NCBI RefSeq assembly: GCF_008369935.1
Contig: NZ_VTUZ01000002.1
Location: 186,001-250,000 of the forward strand
Source: Paraburkholderia panacisoli
GTDB lineage: Bacteria > Pseudomonadota > Gammaproteobacteria > Burkholderiales > Burkholderiaceae
Length of the DNA stretch: 64,000 nt
Direction: 5' to 3'
In this document: piece after piece, positions 54,682-63,884 of the stretch
How the letters are laid out: every line of letters starts with the position of its first letter
How positions within the stretch are numbered: the stretch's first letter is position 1
The notes under the pieces: model-generated
Databases searched by the model: none
The model's input: only the letters and a program-made list of their open reading frames with translations
Told to the model about the DNA's origin: nothing
Position numbers and translations under genes: made by a program

Positions 54682-55839
54682 TCACACGCGCTTCGTGCGC
54701 CGCCCGAGCCACGCCTGTTCGACGACAAACGCCAGCCACACGAGCGCCGCGTACGGCCAGATCCACGCGAGCCAGCGCGCCAACCCGTTGAAGTGCAGAT
54801 ACCGCCCTTGCCGCCAGTCGGCCAGCACGACATCGAAATACGGATTCACCGGTAGCAGATTGACGAACACCAGCGCGACCACCAACGCCACGCCCGCCAG
54901 CGCCGCGCGCGTCCTGCGCGCCAAAGGCAGCGCGACGAGCGCGCAAGCCGTGCCGCACACGAGCCCCGCGAGCGCGCCAGGTGTCGCCCAGTCGAATGCA
55001 AGGCCTGACTGCGATTGCAGGAATGTGGCGCCCACCTTCACGCACAAGGTCATGACGATGAACAGCAGCAGCAGACGCACGCGCGGCGCATGGCGGCGCA
55101 CCGGCAGCGACGCCAGCGCGAGCGCGGCGAACAGGTTGAGCGTGGTGATCACGGCTTCCCACGCGTCGTCGGGCAGCCACGCGGCAGCCAGCGCCGGCCA
55201 TGCGCCGATGTGCCAGCCCGGCGGCGTCCACGCGAGCAGCGCGTCCTGGGTCGTCGAATCGAAACGCTGCCACAACGCGCGCGGCCAGTTGCCGAGACCG
55301 AACAGGAGCGGCGCCGGGTACATCGTCGCGAACGGCCATGCGGCGACGAGGCACGCGAGCGCCGCGCGGTCGCGTTCGAACCACAGCAGCCGCAAGCGCC
55401 TCAGCAAGCCGCGATCGAGCAGCGCACCGGTCGCCGGCGACATGATGGCCGCGCCGAGCAGCGCGCCGAGCGTGTTGGCGGCCAGATCGAGGTTGGAAGC
55501 GACCCGCGTCGGCAAATAGGTTTGCACCGCCTCCATCGTGCCGGACAGCAGCGCGCCGAGCACGAATGCCGCCGCGACCGCCAGCGGACCACGCCAGCGC
55601 GGATAGACCGCGAGCACCACCAGCGCGCCGAACGGCATATAGCCGACCACGTTGGTGACGACGTCGAACGCCGTCAGGTACTGCGGCATGGGATCGAACA
55701 GATAGGCGAACGGCGCGAGACCCAGCGAACGCCAGCCCGAAAACGGATACCACGACCCGTAGACGATCAGCGCCGCATACAGCAGCAACGCTTGCCGCGC
55801 CAGCACCGACGGACGGCGCAGCCAGGGTCTTTCGCTCAT
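54682..55839 (-). CDS. VanZ family membrane protein
   Basis: A 385-residue polytopic protein with about ten hydrophobic helices. The N-terminal half is a VanZ domain: YAALIVYGSWYPFSGW, VTNVVGYMPFGALVVL and the TMEAVQTYLPTRVASNLDLAANTLGALLG block. The C-terminal half is a second group of helices with no recognised domain. VanZ-like proteins are associated with resistance to lipoglycopeptides in Gram-positives; in proteobacteria the role is unknown. It follows the lipid transport operon on the same strand, 31 bases after its lipoprotein gene, which suggests an envelope function. Confidence 0.9.
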   Translation of the reverse strand: MSERPWLRRPSVLARQALLLYAALIVYGSWYPFSGWRSLGLAPFAYLFDPMPQYLTAFDVVTNVVGYMPFGALVVLAVYPRWRGPLAVAAAFVLGALLSGTMEAVQTYLPTRVASNLDLAANTLGALLGAAIMSPATGALLDRGLLRRLRLLWFERDRAALACLVAAWPFATMYPAPLLFGLGNWPRALWQRFDSTTQDALLAWTPPGWHIGAWPALAAAWLPDDAWEAVITTLNLFAALALASLPVRRHAPRVRLLLLFIVMTLCVKVGATFLQSQSGLAFDWATPGALAGLVCGTACALVALPLARRTRAALAGVALVVALVFVNLLPVNPYFDVVLADWRQGRYLHFNGLARWLAWIWPYAALVWLAFVVEQAWLGRRTKRV

Positions 55840-55870
55840 GCAGCGCTCCGTTGCGTGCGCTGCCGGCCGG

Positions 55871-56497
55871 TCATTGCGCGGCGACCGTCGCCTGCGCGCC
55901 AAGCCACACGACGATCTGCGCGACCAGATCGTCGCTGGCCGTGGCGAGCGCGCGCGCACCGCCGATCGCATCGGCCGAACCGGCGGGCGCGCGCGTGCTG
56001 AACGTGCGCTGGCCGATTACCTTGCCGCTACGCGTGAGGGTGGCGCGCGCGCTGATCGCCCCGTGGCTTTCCGTCTGGCTGTCGAAAACCTGCTCGAACT
56101 CCATCAGATCGACTTTCAGCACCGGCGCGGCCACGCCGTCGGCACCCGTCAGCACGGTGCCGTGCGAACTGAGCACGCCACGCAGACGCTGGGTCAGCAA
56201 CTGCGACGGCATCATGGTCCAATGGCTGTTCGCATACGACGCCGTTTGCTGCGCGTCGACGTAGCTGAGCCGGTAGATCAGCCGGTCGGACTCGAGCACC
56301 GGGGGTGCGGTCACGTCGAGCACCTTCACGGCGGGCAGCGAGCCCGCCGACGCCACCTCGCTCGGCGGCCCGAAATCGTAGCGAATGTCCGAGACCACCG
56401 CGGACCTGCCCGCGCAACCCGCAACCAGCACGCCGAACGCGAGCAGCACCGCCGCGGCGGCGCCCGAGGACCACAACCGTTGAATCGAGCGTGACAT
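55871..56497 (-). CDS. ABC-type transport auxiliary lipoprotein (PqiC-like)
   Basis: A 208-residue lipoprotein with lipobox LVAGC at residues 24-28 and the family segments YDFGPPSE, VLDVTAPPVLESDRLIYRLSY and SHWTMMPSQLLTQRL. It belongs to the PqiC/ABC-transport auxiliary family, which forms outer membrane rings for MCE-type lipid transport. The ATG is at 56497. It lies between the MCE gene and vanZ, in the order permease, ATPase, MCE, lipoprotein. Confidence 0.92.
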   Translation of the reverse strand: MSRSIQRLWSSGAAAAVLLAFGVLVAGCAGRSAVVSDIRYDFGPPSEVASAGSLPAVKVLDVTAPPVLESDRLIYRLSYVDAQQTASYANSHWTMMPSQLLTQRLRGVLSSHGTVLTGADGVAAPVLKVDLMEFEQVFDSQTESHGAISARATLTRSGKVIGQRTFSTRAPAGSADAIGGARALATASDDLVAQIVVWLGAQATVAAQ

Positions 56498-56527
56498 GAG
56501 AACGTTCCTTTCTTCAAACCTTCGGAT

Positions 56528-57490
56528 TCAGCGTGCGGCGCCGGCGGCGGGCCACGCGAAGCCGGCCTCGCCCGGACCGGGCGCCGCAGCCGGCGCGCCG
56601 AACAGCACGCTGCGCGGACTGGTGCTGAACGTGTCCGCCGCGCGATCCACCGAGCGGGCCGCCGAACGCACATCCTCCGCGAGCGAGTTGACGCGCGGCA
56701 AGGTGTCGTAACCGACCCGCGACGACAACTCCTGCAACGTGCCGTTCATAGCCGTGAGCGCGTCGCCGGCCTGCTGCGCCGCCGTGCCGACCTTGTTCAG
56801 GTTGGTCTCCAACGGGCCGTTCGGGCGGTTCAGGCCGGTGATCATCTGGTTGGTCGACGCCAGCGTGCGATTCAGTTGATCGATCGTCGCGGGCAGCTTG
56901 GCGGTGGCCGGCGCGATCTGCTGGGTCAGCGTGGCGACGCCGTCGGCGGCTTTCTGCAGGCTCGCCGCCGTGCCCTGCAACTGCGCGGCCATCTCCGGCG
57001 ACAGCATATTGTTCACGTCGTCGGCGACCTTTTCGAGCTTGCGCAGCAATATGTCGCCGCGCTGCTGCAACTGGTCGAGCAGACCGGGGCGCATCGGCAG
57101 CTGCGCCACATTGTGAATCGACGACGGCAGCGGCCGCGGATCGCGCCCGTTGTCATCGAGCTGGATGAAGGCAATCCCCGTCACGCCCTGGAAGCCCAAG
57201 CTGCCGAACGTCGAATGGGTGATCGGCGCGCGCGTATCGACGAGGATCCGGACCAGAATCTGGCCCGGATGACTCGGATCAAATTTGATCGACTGCACCT
57301 TGCCGACGTCGAGCCCGCGATAGCGCACGGCGGCATCGGCAAAGAGCCCCGTCACGTTGGTGCGCGCGATCAGATCGTAGGGCACCCGCACGGAACGGTC
57401 GACGTTGAACAGGAAAGCCGCCGCCGCGATGGCCAGCAGCAGGACGATCGTGAACAGTCCGGCCCAGAAGGCGTGCGATTTGTTTTCCAT
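56528..57490 (-). CDS. MlaD/MCE family substrate-binding protein
   Basis: A 320-residue protein with one N-terminal transmembrane helix (FWAGLFTIVLLLAIAAAAFLF), an MCE domain (about residues 38-115, VRYRGLDVGKVQSIKFDPS and GVTGIAFIQLDD) and a long helical region with a coiled-coil-like repeat pattern to about 290, ending in an Ala/Pro-rich tail. MCE proteins hold lipids in the periplasm for transport between membranes. The ATG is at 57490. The long helical extension suggests a periplasm-spanning tube-like part rather than the short E. coli MlaD. Confidence 0.94.
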   Translation of the reverse strand: MENKSHAFWAGLFTIVLLLAIAAAAFLFNVDRSVRVPYDLIARTNVTGLFADAAVRYRGLDVGKVQSIKFDPSHPGQILVRILVDTRAPITHSTFGSLGFQGVTGIAFIQLDDNGRDPRPLPSSIHNVAQLPMRPGLLDQLQQRGDILLRKLEKVADDVNNMLSPEMAAQLQGTAASLQKAADGVATLTQQIAPATAKLPATIDQLNRTLASTNQMITGLNRPNGPLETNLNKVGTAAQQAGDALTAMNGTLQELSSRVGYDTLPRVNSLAEDVRSAARSVDRAADTFSTSPRSVLFGAPAAAPGPGEAGFAWPAAGAAR

Positions 57491-57506
57491 TGTCAGTGTT
57501 CCTGGT

Positions 57507-58385
57507 TCACAGCGGCAATTCGGACGACGCCGGCACCAGCGCCGCGCGCGGCAGCTTCGCGCGGCGCTCCGGCGGCAGCGCCTGCAACGCGCGGCGCCCA
57601 CGCAGGCCGAGGAAATATTCGCGGATAAACGGATGATCGACGCCCGCCGCCTCTTCGACCGGCGCGGCGACCAGCACCTTGCGATCGGCCAGCACGGCGA
57701 CGCGGGTGGACAGCGCGACCATCGTGTCGAGGTCGTGCGTGACCATCACCACGGTCAAACCCAGCGCGCGATGCAACGCGGAGATCAGCTCGACGAATTC
57801 ATCGGATGCCTCAGGGTCGAGCCCGGCGGTCGGTTCGTCGAGGAACAGCAGTTCGGGTTCGAGCGCAATCGCGCGGGCAATGCCGACGCGCTTGATCATT
57901 CCGCCCGACAGCGCCGACGGCATCTTCGACGCATGCTTGCACGGCAGGCCGACCATCTCGAGCTTGAGCATCACGATGTCGCGCATCAGGTCTTCGGGCA
58001 CCGTGCCGAGTTCGCGCACCGGCTGCGCGATGTTGTCGAACACCGACAGCGACGAGAACAGCGCGCCGCGCTGAAACAGCATGCCGGAGCGGCTGCGCAT
58101 CAAGAGCGCGGTTTCCGGTGAGATGGTCGCGAGGTCCTCGCCGAACAGCTTGATGGTGCCGGACGACGGCCGCTCCAGGCCGAGAATCTGCCGCACCAGC
58201 GTGGTCTTGCCGGAACCCGAGCCGCCGACGATCGACACGATCTCGCCGCGCCGCACGTCCAGGCTCAGATGCTGATGCACGATGTTGCGGCCGTAGCGCT
58301 TGGTGATGTCGATCACCTCGATCACCGGCTCGGCGATCGACGGTACGGGTTGGCCGCGCACGGCCTGGGTGAGTGGCGCGATCAT
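57507..58385 (-). CDS. MlaF-like ABC transporter ATP-binding protein
   Basis: A 292-residue ATPase. Walker A is SIVGGSGSGKTTLVRQILG, the signature SALSGGMIKRVGIARAIA, and Walker B LLFLDEPTAGLDPEASDEF. FQRGALFSSLSVFDNIAQPVRE is typical of MlaF/Ttg2A. It drives the permease encoded immediately upstream; their genes overlap by four bases (ATGA at 58382-58385). A long frame upstream is a shadow of the permease. The C-terminal 30 residues extend past the usual MlaF end. Confidence 0.95.
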   Translation of the reverse strand: MIAPLTQAVRGQPVPSIAEPVIEVIDITKRYGRNIVHQHLSLDVRRGEIVSIVGGSGSGKTTLVRQILGLERPSSGTIKLFGEDLATISPETALLMRSRSGMLFQRGALFSSLSVFDNIAQPVRELGTVPEDLMRDIVMLKLEMVGLPCKHASKMPSALSGGMIKRVGIARAIALEPELLFLDEPTAGLDPEASDEFVELISALHRALGLTVVMVTHDLDTMVALSTRVAVLADRKVLVAAPVEEAAGVDHPFIREYFLGLRGRRALQALPPERRAKLPRAALVPASSELPL

Positions 58386-59551
58386 CCGAGCCCCACGTTC
58401 TGGAAGAGAATCGCGAACACCGCGTCCGCGAGAATCACGATGGTGATCGAGGTCACCACCGAGGTCGTCGTGCCTTCGCCGAGACTCTGCGAGTTGGCCT
58501 TGATGCGGAAGCCGAAGTGACAGCCGGCGATCGCGATCAGCATGCCGAACGCGGCGCCCTTGCCGAGGCCGATCCACAGATTCGCGATCGGCACCACGCC
58601 CGGCAACGCGCGCGCGAAGTAGCTCATGTCGATGCCGAGCACGATCTTGGCGGCGAGCGCGCCGCCAGTCAGCGCGATGATGTTGGTCCACATCACGAGC
58701 AGCGGCATCGCCACGCCGAGCGCGACCACGCGCGGCAGGATCAGACGCAAGCCGTGCGGGATGCCCATCACGCGCATCGCGTCGAGTTCCTCGGTCACGC
58801 GCATCACGCCGATCTGCGCGGTGATCGCCGAGCCCGAACGGCCGGCCACCAGAATCGCCGAGAGCACCGGGCCCAGTTCGCGGATCACCGCCAGCCCGAG
58901 AATATTGACGATGAACTGGTTGGCGCCGAAGAGCCGCAACTGCTGCGCGGACAGGTAGCTGAGCACGATGCCGATCAGGAACGCGACGAGCGCGGTGATC
59001 GGCAGCGCGCGGGCGCCGGCGTTGTAGATGTTCGCCGAGATTTCGGTCCACGGCGTGATTTTCGGCTTGCGCAGGATCGCGAGCAGATCGAGCACGACGC
59101 GCCCAAGCATCGCGACGCCGCCGTACAGATGCTCGAAGAACGAGAAGATTGCAAGTCCGAGGCGCGTGAACGGGTCGAACTTGACCACCGGCTCAGCCTT
59201 CTCGCGCACCGTGTCGAGCAACGCGATGCGCTCGAAAATGTCGCGCTGCGTATCGTTGAGCGTGGTGTCGGGCGGCATCTTGTGGCCCCACACGCGCCAC
59301 AGCGCCTGGCCGCCGACGTGATCCATCCTGTCGACCCGCGACAGGTCCCACTGGCCGATACCCTCGGCGCCGGTCAGCGAGCGCAGCAGAGGGATCACAT
59401 GCCCAGTGTCGCGGTCGCGCGCAAGCGCGAGCGCCGTCCACTGGCCCGAAAGCCGGACGATCTTGCCTTGGCTGCCGGCCGCGACTTCAAGGCCGGGCGG
59501 AGTGTCGTAGTTCAAGGATCGCGAGAATCTGGTTATCGGTTTAGGGGCCAT
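58382..59551 (-). CDS. MlaE family lipid transporter permease with N-terminal STAS-like domain
   Basis: A 389-residue permease. The first 120 residues look like a STAS/MlaB-type domain (IVRLSGQWTALALAR, QWDLSRVDRMDHVGGQALW); the rest is the MlaE core with five to six helices (ALPITALVAFLIGIVLSYLSAQQL, LGPVLSAILVAGRSGSAITAQIG, VTEELDAMRVMG). The fusion puts two E. coli-type Mla components on one chain. It forms an ABC lipid transporter with the overlapping ATPase gene, the MCE protein and the lipoprotein. Start ATG 59551; the long upstream frame is antisense to birA. Confidence 0.95.
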   Translation of the reverse strand: MAPKPITRFSRSLNYDTPPGLEVAAGSQGKIVRLSGQWTALALARDRDTGHVIPLLRSLTGAEGIGQWDLSRVDRMDHVGGQALWRVWGHKMPPDTTLNDTQRDIFERIALLDTVREKAEPVVKFDPFTRLGLAIFSFFEHLYGGVAMLGRVVLDLLAILRKPKITPWTEISANIYNAGARALPITALVAFLIGIVLSYLSAQQLRLFGANQFIVNILGLAVIRELGPVLSAILVAGRSGSAITAQIGVMRVTEELDAMRVMGIPHGLRLILPRVVALGVAMPLLVMWTNIIALTGGALAAKIVLGIDMSYFARALPGVVPIANLWIGLGKGAAFGMLIAIAGCHFGFRIKANSQSLGEGTTTSVVTSITIVILADAVFAILFQNVGLG

Positions 59552-59621
59552 TGTAACGAACGCGCGGCGGATAGGCCGTGCTCGAATCCTCATGGAGTTC
59601 GCTGTCGCTACAATATGCGCT

Positions 59622-60539
59622 ATGAACGCTTCCAAGACCCCACCCCAGGCCGCGCCCGCGGCTGCAACGGGCGCCGACTGGCGCATCGACCGCGAGCGCG
59701 CCGTCGCGCTGTTCGGCGCGCACGCGAATGACTGGCCGATCGAAATCGTCGAGGAAACCGGCTCGACCAACGCCGACCTGATGACGCGCGTGAAGGCGCT
59801 GCCCCGTCGAGCCGGCGCGCTGCCGCGGCCGATCGTGCGAGTCGCGTATCTGCAGACCGCCGGCCGGGGCCGCCGGGGCCGTCCGTGGTATGCGGAGCCG
59901 GGCAATGCGCTGCTGTTTTCGGTCGCGTGCGTGCTGCCGCGTCCGCTCGAAGGGCTCGCGGGCCTGAGCCTCGCCGTCGGCGTCGCGCTGGTCGACGGAC
60001 TGCGCTCGCTGCCGGTCGCCGGCCCCGGCCAGATTGCGCTGAAGTGGCCGAACGACGTTCTGCTCGAAGGCGACAAGCTGGCCGGCATCCTGATCGAAAC
60101 CGCGTGGAGCACCGACGACGCCAGCGGCGTGGTGATCGGCATCGGCACCAATGTGAAGGGCGCCGACGAGCTGGCGGCCAAGGTCGGCGCGCTGAACGCC
60201 GGCGTACCGCCGCAAGCGCGCGGCACCGTGCCGACCGCGCTGCAACGGGCGTTGCCCAACGCCAATCTGACCGACACCCTCGCCGCCGAATTGAACGCGC
60301 TCGAACCGGCACTGCAACGCTTCGGCGCGGAAGGCTTCGCGCCGTTCCAGGCGCGCTGGAACGCCGTGCATGCTTACGCGGGCCGCGAAGTGGTGCTGCT
60401 GGAACAAGGCGAGGAACTGGCGCGCGGCGTAGCGGCGGGCGTCGACGAGCGCGGCCAGCTGCTGCTCGATACCGCGAGCGGCCGCCAGACCGTTGCGAGC
60501 GGCGACGTCTCGCTGCGTCTGGCCGACGGTGCCGCATGA
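59622..60539 (+). CDS. birA: Biotin-[acetyl-CoA-carboxylase] ligase (monofunctional)
   Basis: A 305-residue ligase that activates biotin with ATP and attaches it to acetyl-CoA carboxylase BCCP. The core motif [21 protein letters not shown] contains the GRGRRGR adenylate loop, and [19 protein letters not shown] is conserved. The N-terminal winged helix of E. coli BirA is absent, so it cannot act as the biotin repressor. ATG 59622 fits the core; the ATG 59592 in frame lies further upstream. The coaX start codon overlaps its stop (ATGA). Confidence 0.95.
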   Translation: MNASKTPPQAAPAAATGADWRIDRERAVALFGAHANDWPIEIVEETGSTNADLMTRVKALPRRAGALPRPIVRVAYLQTAGRGRRGRPWYAEPGNALLFSVACVLPRPLEGLAGLSLAVGVALVDGLRSLPVAGPGQIALKWPNDVLLEGDKLAGILIETAWSTDDASGVVIGIGTNVKGADELAAKVGALNAGVPPQARGTVPTALQRALPNANLTDTLAAELNALEPALQRFGAEGFAPFQARWNAVHAYAGREVVLLEQGEELARGVAAGVDERGQLLLDTASGRQTVASGDVSLRLADGAA

Positions 60540-61360
60540 CGAGCGGCGCGCCTCATCTGCTGATCGACGCGGGCAATAGCCGGATCAAGTGGGCGCTGGT
60601 GCGAGCGGACGGCACGCAGCTCGCGGCCGGCGCGCTGGCCCATGTCGCGCACGGCGGCGCCGATCAACCCGACTGGTCGAGCTTGCCGACGCCCGCCGGC
60701 GCCTGGTTGTCCAACGTAGCCGGCGAAAGCGTGGCCGCGCGGATTGCGGCGCTGCTCGACGCGCACTGGCCGCAACTGCCGCTCACGACGATCCGCGCCA
60801 CCGCGCAGCAATGCGGCGTGACCAATCGCTACACCACCCCGCAGGCACTCGGCAGCGACCGCTGGGCCGGCATGATTGGCGCGCACGCGGCGTTTCCCGG
60901 CGAACATCTGCTGATCGCGACGTTCGGCACGGCGACCACGCTCGAGGCGTTGCGGGCGGACGGCTGCTTTGTCGGCGGTCTGATCGCGCCTGGCTGGACG
61001 CTGATGATGCGCTCGCTCGGCGAGCACACCGCGCAACTGCCGACGCTCGATGCCGCCGCGGCCCGCGGCCTGCTCGATGACGGCAGCGCGCCCGCCGCGT
61101 CGCGCCGCGGCCCCTTCTTCGCGACCGATACGCCGCGCTCGCTGTCCGGCGGTTGCACGCTGGCGCAAGCGGGTTTGATCGAGCGGAGCTGGCGCGACTT
61201 GCAGGATGAATGGCAGGTGCCGGTGCGGCTGGTGGTCGGCGGCGGCGCTGTGGACGAAGTGGCCAGCGCGCTCAAAGTACCGCATACTCGCCACGATTCG
61301 CTCGTGCTGTCCGGCCTGGCGCTGATCGCCGCCGAACACGTACCGCAACACGGCGTCTAA
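60536..61360 (+). CDS. coaX: Type III pantothenate kinase
   Basis: A 274-residue CoaX enzyme for the first step of coenzyme A synthesis. The N-terminal phosphate loop [15 protein letters not shown], the [14 protein letters not shown] region, [11 protein letters not shown] and [23 protein letters not shown] are diagnostic. It overlaps birA by four bases, a pairing seen across Burkholderia, linking two cofactor-charging genes. Length is normal. Confidence 0.96.
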   Translation: MTSGAPHLLIDAGNSRIKWALVRADGTQLAAGALAHVAHGGADQPDWSSLPTPAGAWLSNVAGESVAARIAALLDAHWPQLPLTTIRATAQQCGVTNRYTTPQALGSDRWAGMIGAHAAFPGEHLLIATFGTATTLEALRADGCFVGGLIAPGWTLMMRSLGEHTAQLPTLDAAAARGLLDDGSAPAASRRGPFFATDTPRSLSGGCTLAQAGLIERSWRDLQDEWQVPVRLVVGGGAVDEVASALKVPHTRHDSLVLSGLALIAAEHVPQHGV

Positions 61361-61416
61361 GTCGCGGCCCTGCAGACGACAGCGGCTCACTTTTTTCTCG
61401 ACGGGGACAACCGACA

Positions 61417-61656
61417 ATGCTTCGCTGGCCGATCGCCATTTTGTTACTCGCCAACATCTTGGCATTTGTCGCGGTGCGTGGCGTTTTCGGCCCACCGCCC
61501 ACCGCCGGCGGACGCGAGCCCGTTCACCTGAATCGCGAAGTTCACCCGGACTGGTTGAAAGTGCAGGCGGTCACGACTGCGCAAGCGGCCGATCAGCCGG
61601 TGGTCGGCGGTCCGGCGCCGGCAGCGCCGATCTCGGCATCCGAATTGCCGCAGTAA
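61417..61656 (+). CDS. Small single-helix protein of unknown function
   Basis: A 79-residue protein with a signal or anchor helix (LRWPIAILLLANILAFVAV) and a Pro/Ala/Gly-rich periplasmic tail (GVFGPPPTAGGREPVHLN ... WLKVQAVT). It follows coaX by 56 bases and probably belongs to the same transcript. The tail resembles the N-terminal part of proteins that carry SPOR domains, but no SPOR domain is present. No function is assigned. Codon use and an upstream ACGGGG site support it being real. Confidence 0.65.
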   Translation: MLRWPIAILLLANILAFVAVRGVFGPPPTAGGREPVHLNREVHPDWLKVQAVTTAQAADQPVVGGPAPAAPISASELPQ

Positions 61657-61767
61657 CGAGGCGGACGCGGACAGGTCCAAGCGGGCCGCGTGGCCCGCAC
61701 GGCCCCAGGCTTCCCTCTATATGACGACGTGACGACATTACGACGCCACGTCCGCAGCGGCCGCTAA

Positions 61768-62250
61768 TCAGCCTTGCGTGCGCACCTTCTTCAGCAGCGC
61801 GGTAGTCGAGCGATCATGCTCGAACGGAATGGCCAGCGCCTTGCCGCCCCAACCGCGCACGATGGCCGACTCGGGCAGCGCGTCCATATCGTAGTCGCCG
61901 CCCTTGACCAGCACGTCGGGCCGCAGCGCCGAAATCAACTCGACGGGCGTCTTCTCGCCGAAGCACACCACGTAATCGACACTCTCCAGCGCCGCCAGCA
62001 ACGCCATCCGGTCGGCTTCGTTGTTGATCGGCCGGTCGTCGCCCTTGCCGAGCATGCGCACCGAAGCATCGCTGTTCACGCCGACGATCAAACAAGCGCC
62101 CAAGGCCTTGGCATCGGCGAGATACGTCACATGCCCGCGATGCAGGATATCGAACACGCCGTTGGTGAACACGACCGGCGCGCTCAATGAAGGGCGCAGC
62201 TTCGCCAGTGCATCGCGCGTAAGAATCTTGCGTTCGAAAGTAGCAGCCAT
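61768..62250 (-). CDS. rfaE2: D-glycero-beta-D-manno-heptose 1-phosphate adenylyltransferase
   Basis: A 160-residue nucleotidyltransferase for ADP-heptose synthesis (lipopolysaccharide core). The T/HxGH motif is in VFTNGVFDILHRGHVTYLADAKALG, with GVNSDASVRMLGKGDDRPINNEADR downstream. E. coli HldE fuses this to a kinase domain; here the adenylyltransferase stands alone, as in other Burkholderiaceae. The ATG is at 62250; the long frame upstream is rejected. It is convergent with the coaX transcript. Confidence 0.95.
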   Translation of the reverse strand: MAATFERKILTRDALAKLRPSLSAPVVFTNGVFDILHRGHVTYLADAKALGACLIVGVNSDASVRMLGKGDDRPINNEADRMALLAALESVDYVVCFGEKTPVELISALRPDVLVKGGDYDMDALPESAIVRGWGGKALAIPFEHDRSTTALLKKVRTQG

Positions 62251-62307
62251 CACAGAGCGGAGGAAAGAGAAAATGCCGTCACGATACACGGCGTACACTA
62301 TCAAGCA

Positions 62308-62343
62308 AAACGGTCCGGCAAGCTCAAGCCTGCCGGACCGTTT
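62308..62343 (-). terminator. Terminator downstream of the ferritin-like protein gene
   Basis: A 13-bp perfect stem (AAACGGTCCGGCA / TGCCGGACCGTTT) with a ten-base loop. On the minus strand TTTTGCTTG follows the stem. It lies about 90 bases past the ferritin-like gene stop and about 60 bases upstream of the rfaE2 start, so it separates the two transcripts. Confidence 0.85.
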
Positions 62344-62433
62344 TCTGAAACCATCAAAACTTTGCGCGGCGCGGTCGCCGAAGCGGGCCTGAGTTCGCGC
62401 ACCCAACGCGCGAACTCACCCGCATCAATCGCA

Positions 62434-63306
62434 TCAAGCCGGTTGCTCCGCCGACTTCTGATCCGCCTGCAAGCGCGCAACCACTTCCTTGCGATAACGG
62501 TTCAATTCCTGCGCCGTATTGAACGTGCGCTCGAACAGGATCGACAGATTGTGCAGAATGCGCTCGACCACCTTCTTTTCCCAACCGTCGTCGAAACGGA
62601 TCTGCTCGTCGAGCCAGCGTTCGAGCCACTCCGGGTCCGGCAGGCGCGATTGAATCGTGTCGCGCGGGAACAGCGCCTGATTCACGTGCAGGTTGGTGGG
62701 ATGCAGCGGCTTTTCCGTGCGGCGCGCCGATGCCATCAGCACACCGATCTTCGCAAACGCAGCACGCGCGATGTCGCCGGTTTGCGCCATCGCTTTCTTC
62801 ATGTAGCGCAGATACGCGCCGCCATGACGCGCTTCGTCGCGCGAAATGGTTTCGTAGATCTGCTTGATGACCGGCTCCGTGTGCCATTCGGCCGCGCGGC
62901 GATACCAGTGATTCAGGCGGATTTCGCCGCAGAAGTGCAGCATCAGCGTTTCGAGCGGCGGTGCCGGATCGAATTCGAAGCGCACCGCGTGCAGTTCTTC
63001 TTCGGTCGGGCACAGTTCGGGCTTGAAGCGGCGCAGATATTCCATCAGCACCAGCGAATGCTTCTGTTCTTCGAAGAACCACACGCTCATGAACGCGGAG
63101 AAATCGCTGTCGTGATGGTTGTCACGAAGAAACATTTCCGTGGCGGGTAACGCCGACCATTCGGTGATCGCGTTCATCTTGATCGTCGCGGCCTGCTCGT
63201 CGGTCAATAGCGATGCATCGAACTTGTCCCAGGGAATGTCTTTCTCCATGTCCCATCGAACGGATTCGAGCGATTTATAAAGTTCCGGATAAAGCATGGT
63301 GTTCAT
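62434..63306 (-). CDS. Diiron ferritin-like domain protein (acyl-ACP desaturase-like)
   Basis: A 290-residue helical protein. Two likely iron-ligand motifs are FFEEQKHSLVLMEYL and SRDEARHGGAYLRYMKK, an E-x-x-H pair layout typical of ferritin-like diiron enzymes, with extra acidic residues in LHFCGEIRLNHWYRRA. It resembles a Burkholderia group often annotated as ferritin or acyl-ACP desaturase; the substrate is unknown. There is no signal peptide. The ATG is at 63306, with a long leader region upstream and a strong terminator after it. Confidence 0.85.
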   Translation of the reverse strand: MNTMLYPELYKSLESVRWDMEKDIPWDKFDASLLTDEQAATIKMNAITEWSALPATEMFLRDNHHDSDFSAFMSVWFFEEQKHSLVLMEYLRRFKPELCPTEEELHAVRFEFDPAPPLETLMLHFCGEIRLNHWYRRAAEWHTEPVIKQIYETISRDEARHGGAYLRYMKKAMAQTGDIARAAFAKIGVLMASARRTEKPLHPTNLHVNQALFPRDTIQSRLPDPEWLERWLDEQIRFDDGWEKKVVERILHNLSILFERTFNTAQELNRYRKEVVARLQADQKSAEQPA

Positions 63307-63884
63307 AGTCCCACCCCTGTTCTGCGCATACTGTCTGTGTCTGTCACTACTACGTGTAGCAATTTTTGCTCACGACGAACGAAACGCGCCGTCTGTCGGC
63401 CAAGCATTCAATTTTACGCGGTAATCGGCTGCCCAGATGCACCGGGCAGCAAAGAAGTCCGGGCGCGTGCGCCAGCGCGGATAACTTTGGATACGTTATG
63501 CGCTGGGCGGCCAACCGTGGGTGAGGGATACCCTGTGCCTGAGGTCGAGCCAGTTTGCGATGAAAACCGCACCTTCCAGCCCTGCGCCGGTGATTCCCGG
63601 CGTCGAATTAAGCGAGGGCGGCTGGATTGGTTCTTTTCAGCGCACGCCCAAAAGCCAAATTAAGCTTACACAATGATAGCACGCTGACTTGTCCGAACTC
63701 GCGTGACGACAGCCGCAAATGCGCTAGTTGATTGACATTTTTCAACAAATTGCACGATTCGCGCAGTGTCGCGGATAAACGGGGGCAAAACCATGACACG
63801 CGGCGAATTTATCGTTTAGCGTCGTGCCGGCGCGTGGCTTGCTTCCCGCTGTTCCGCTTTTCGTTCTGTCTTTCGTTCGTGGCG
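63307..63884. other. Intergenic region upstream of the ferritin-like gene
   Basis: A 578-base stretch without a convincing gene. Short frames in it lack recognised domains and good ribosome binding sites. A region near 63660-63790 is more AT-rich than the window average and could hold promoters; I could not define a -35/-10 pair. No RNA gene was recognised. Confidence 0.45.
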
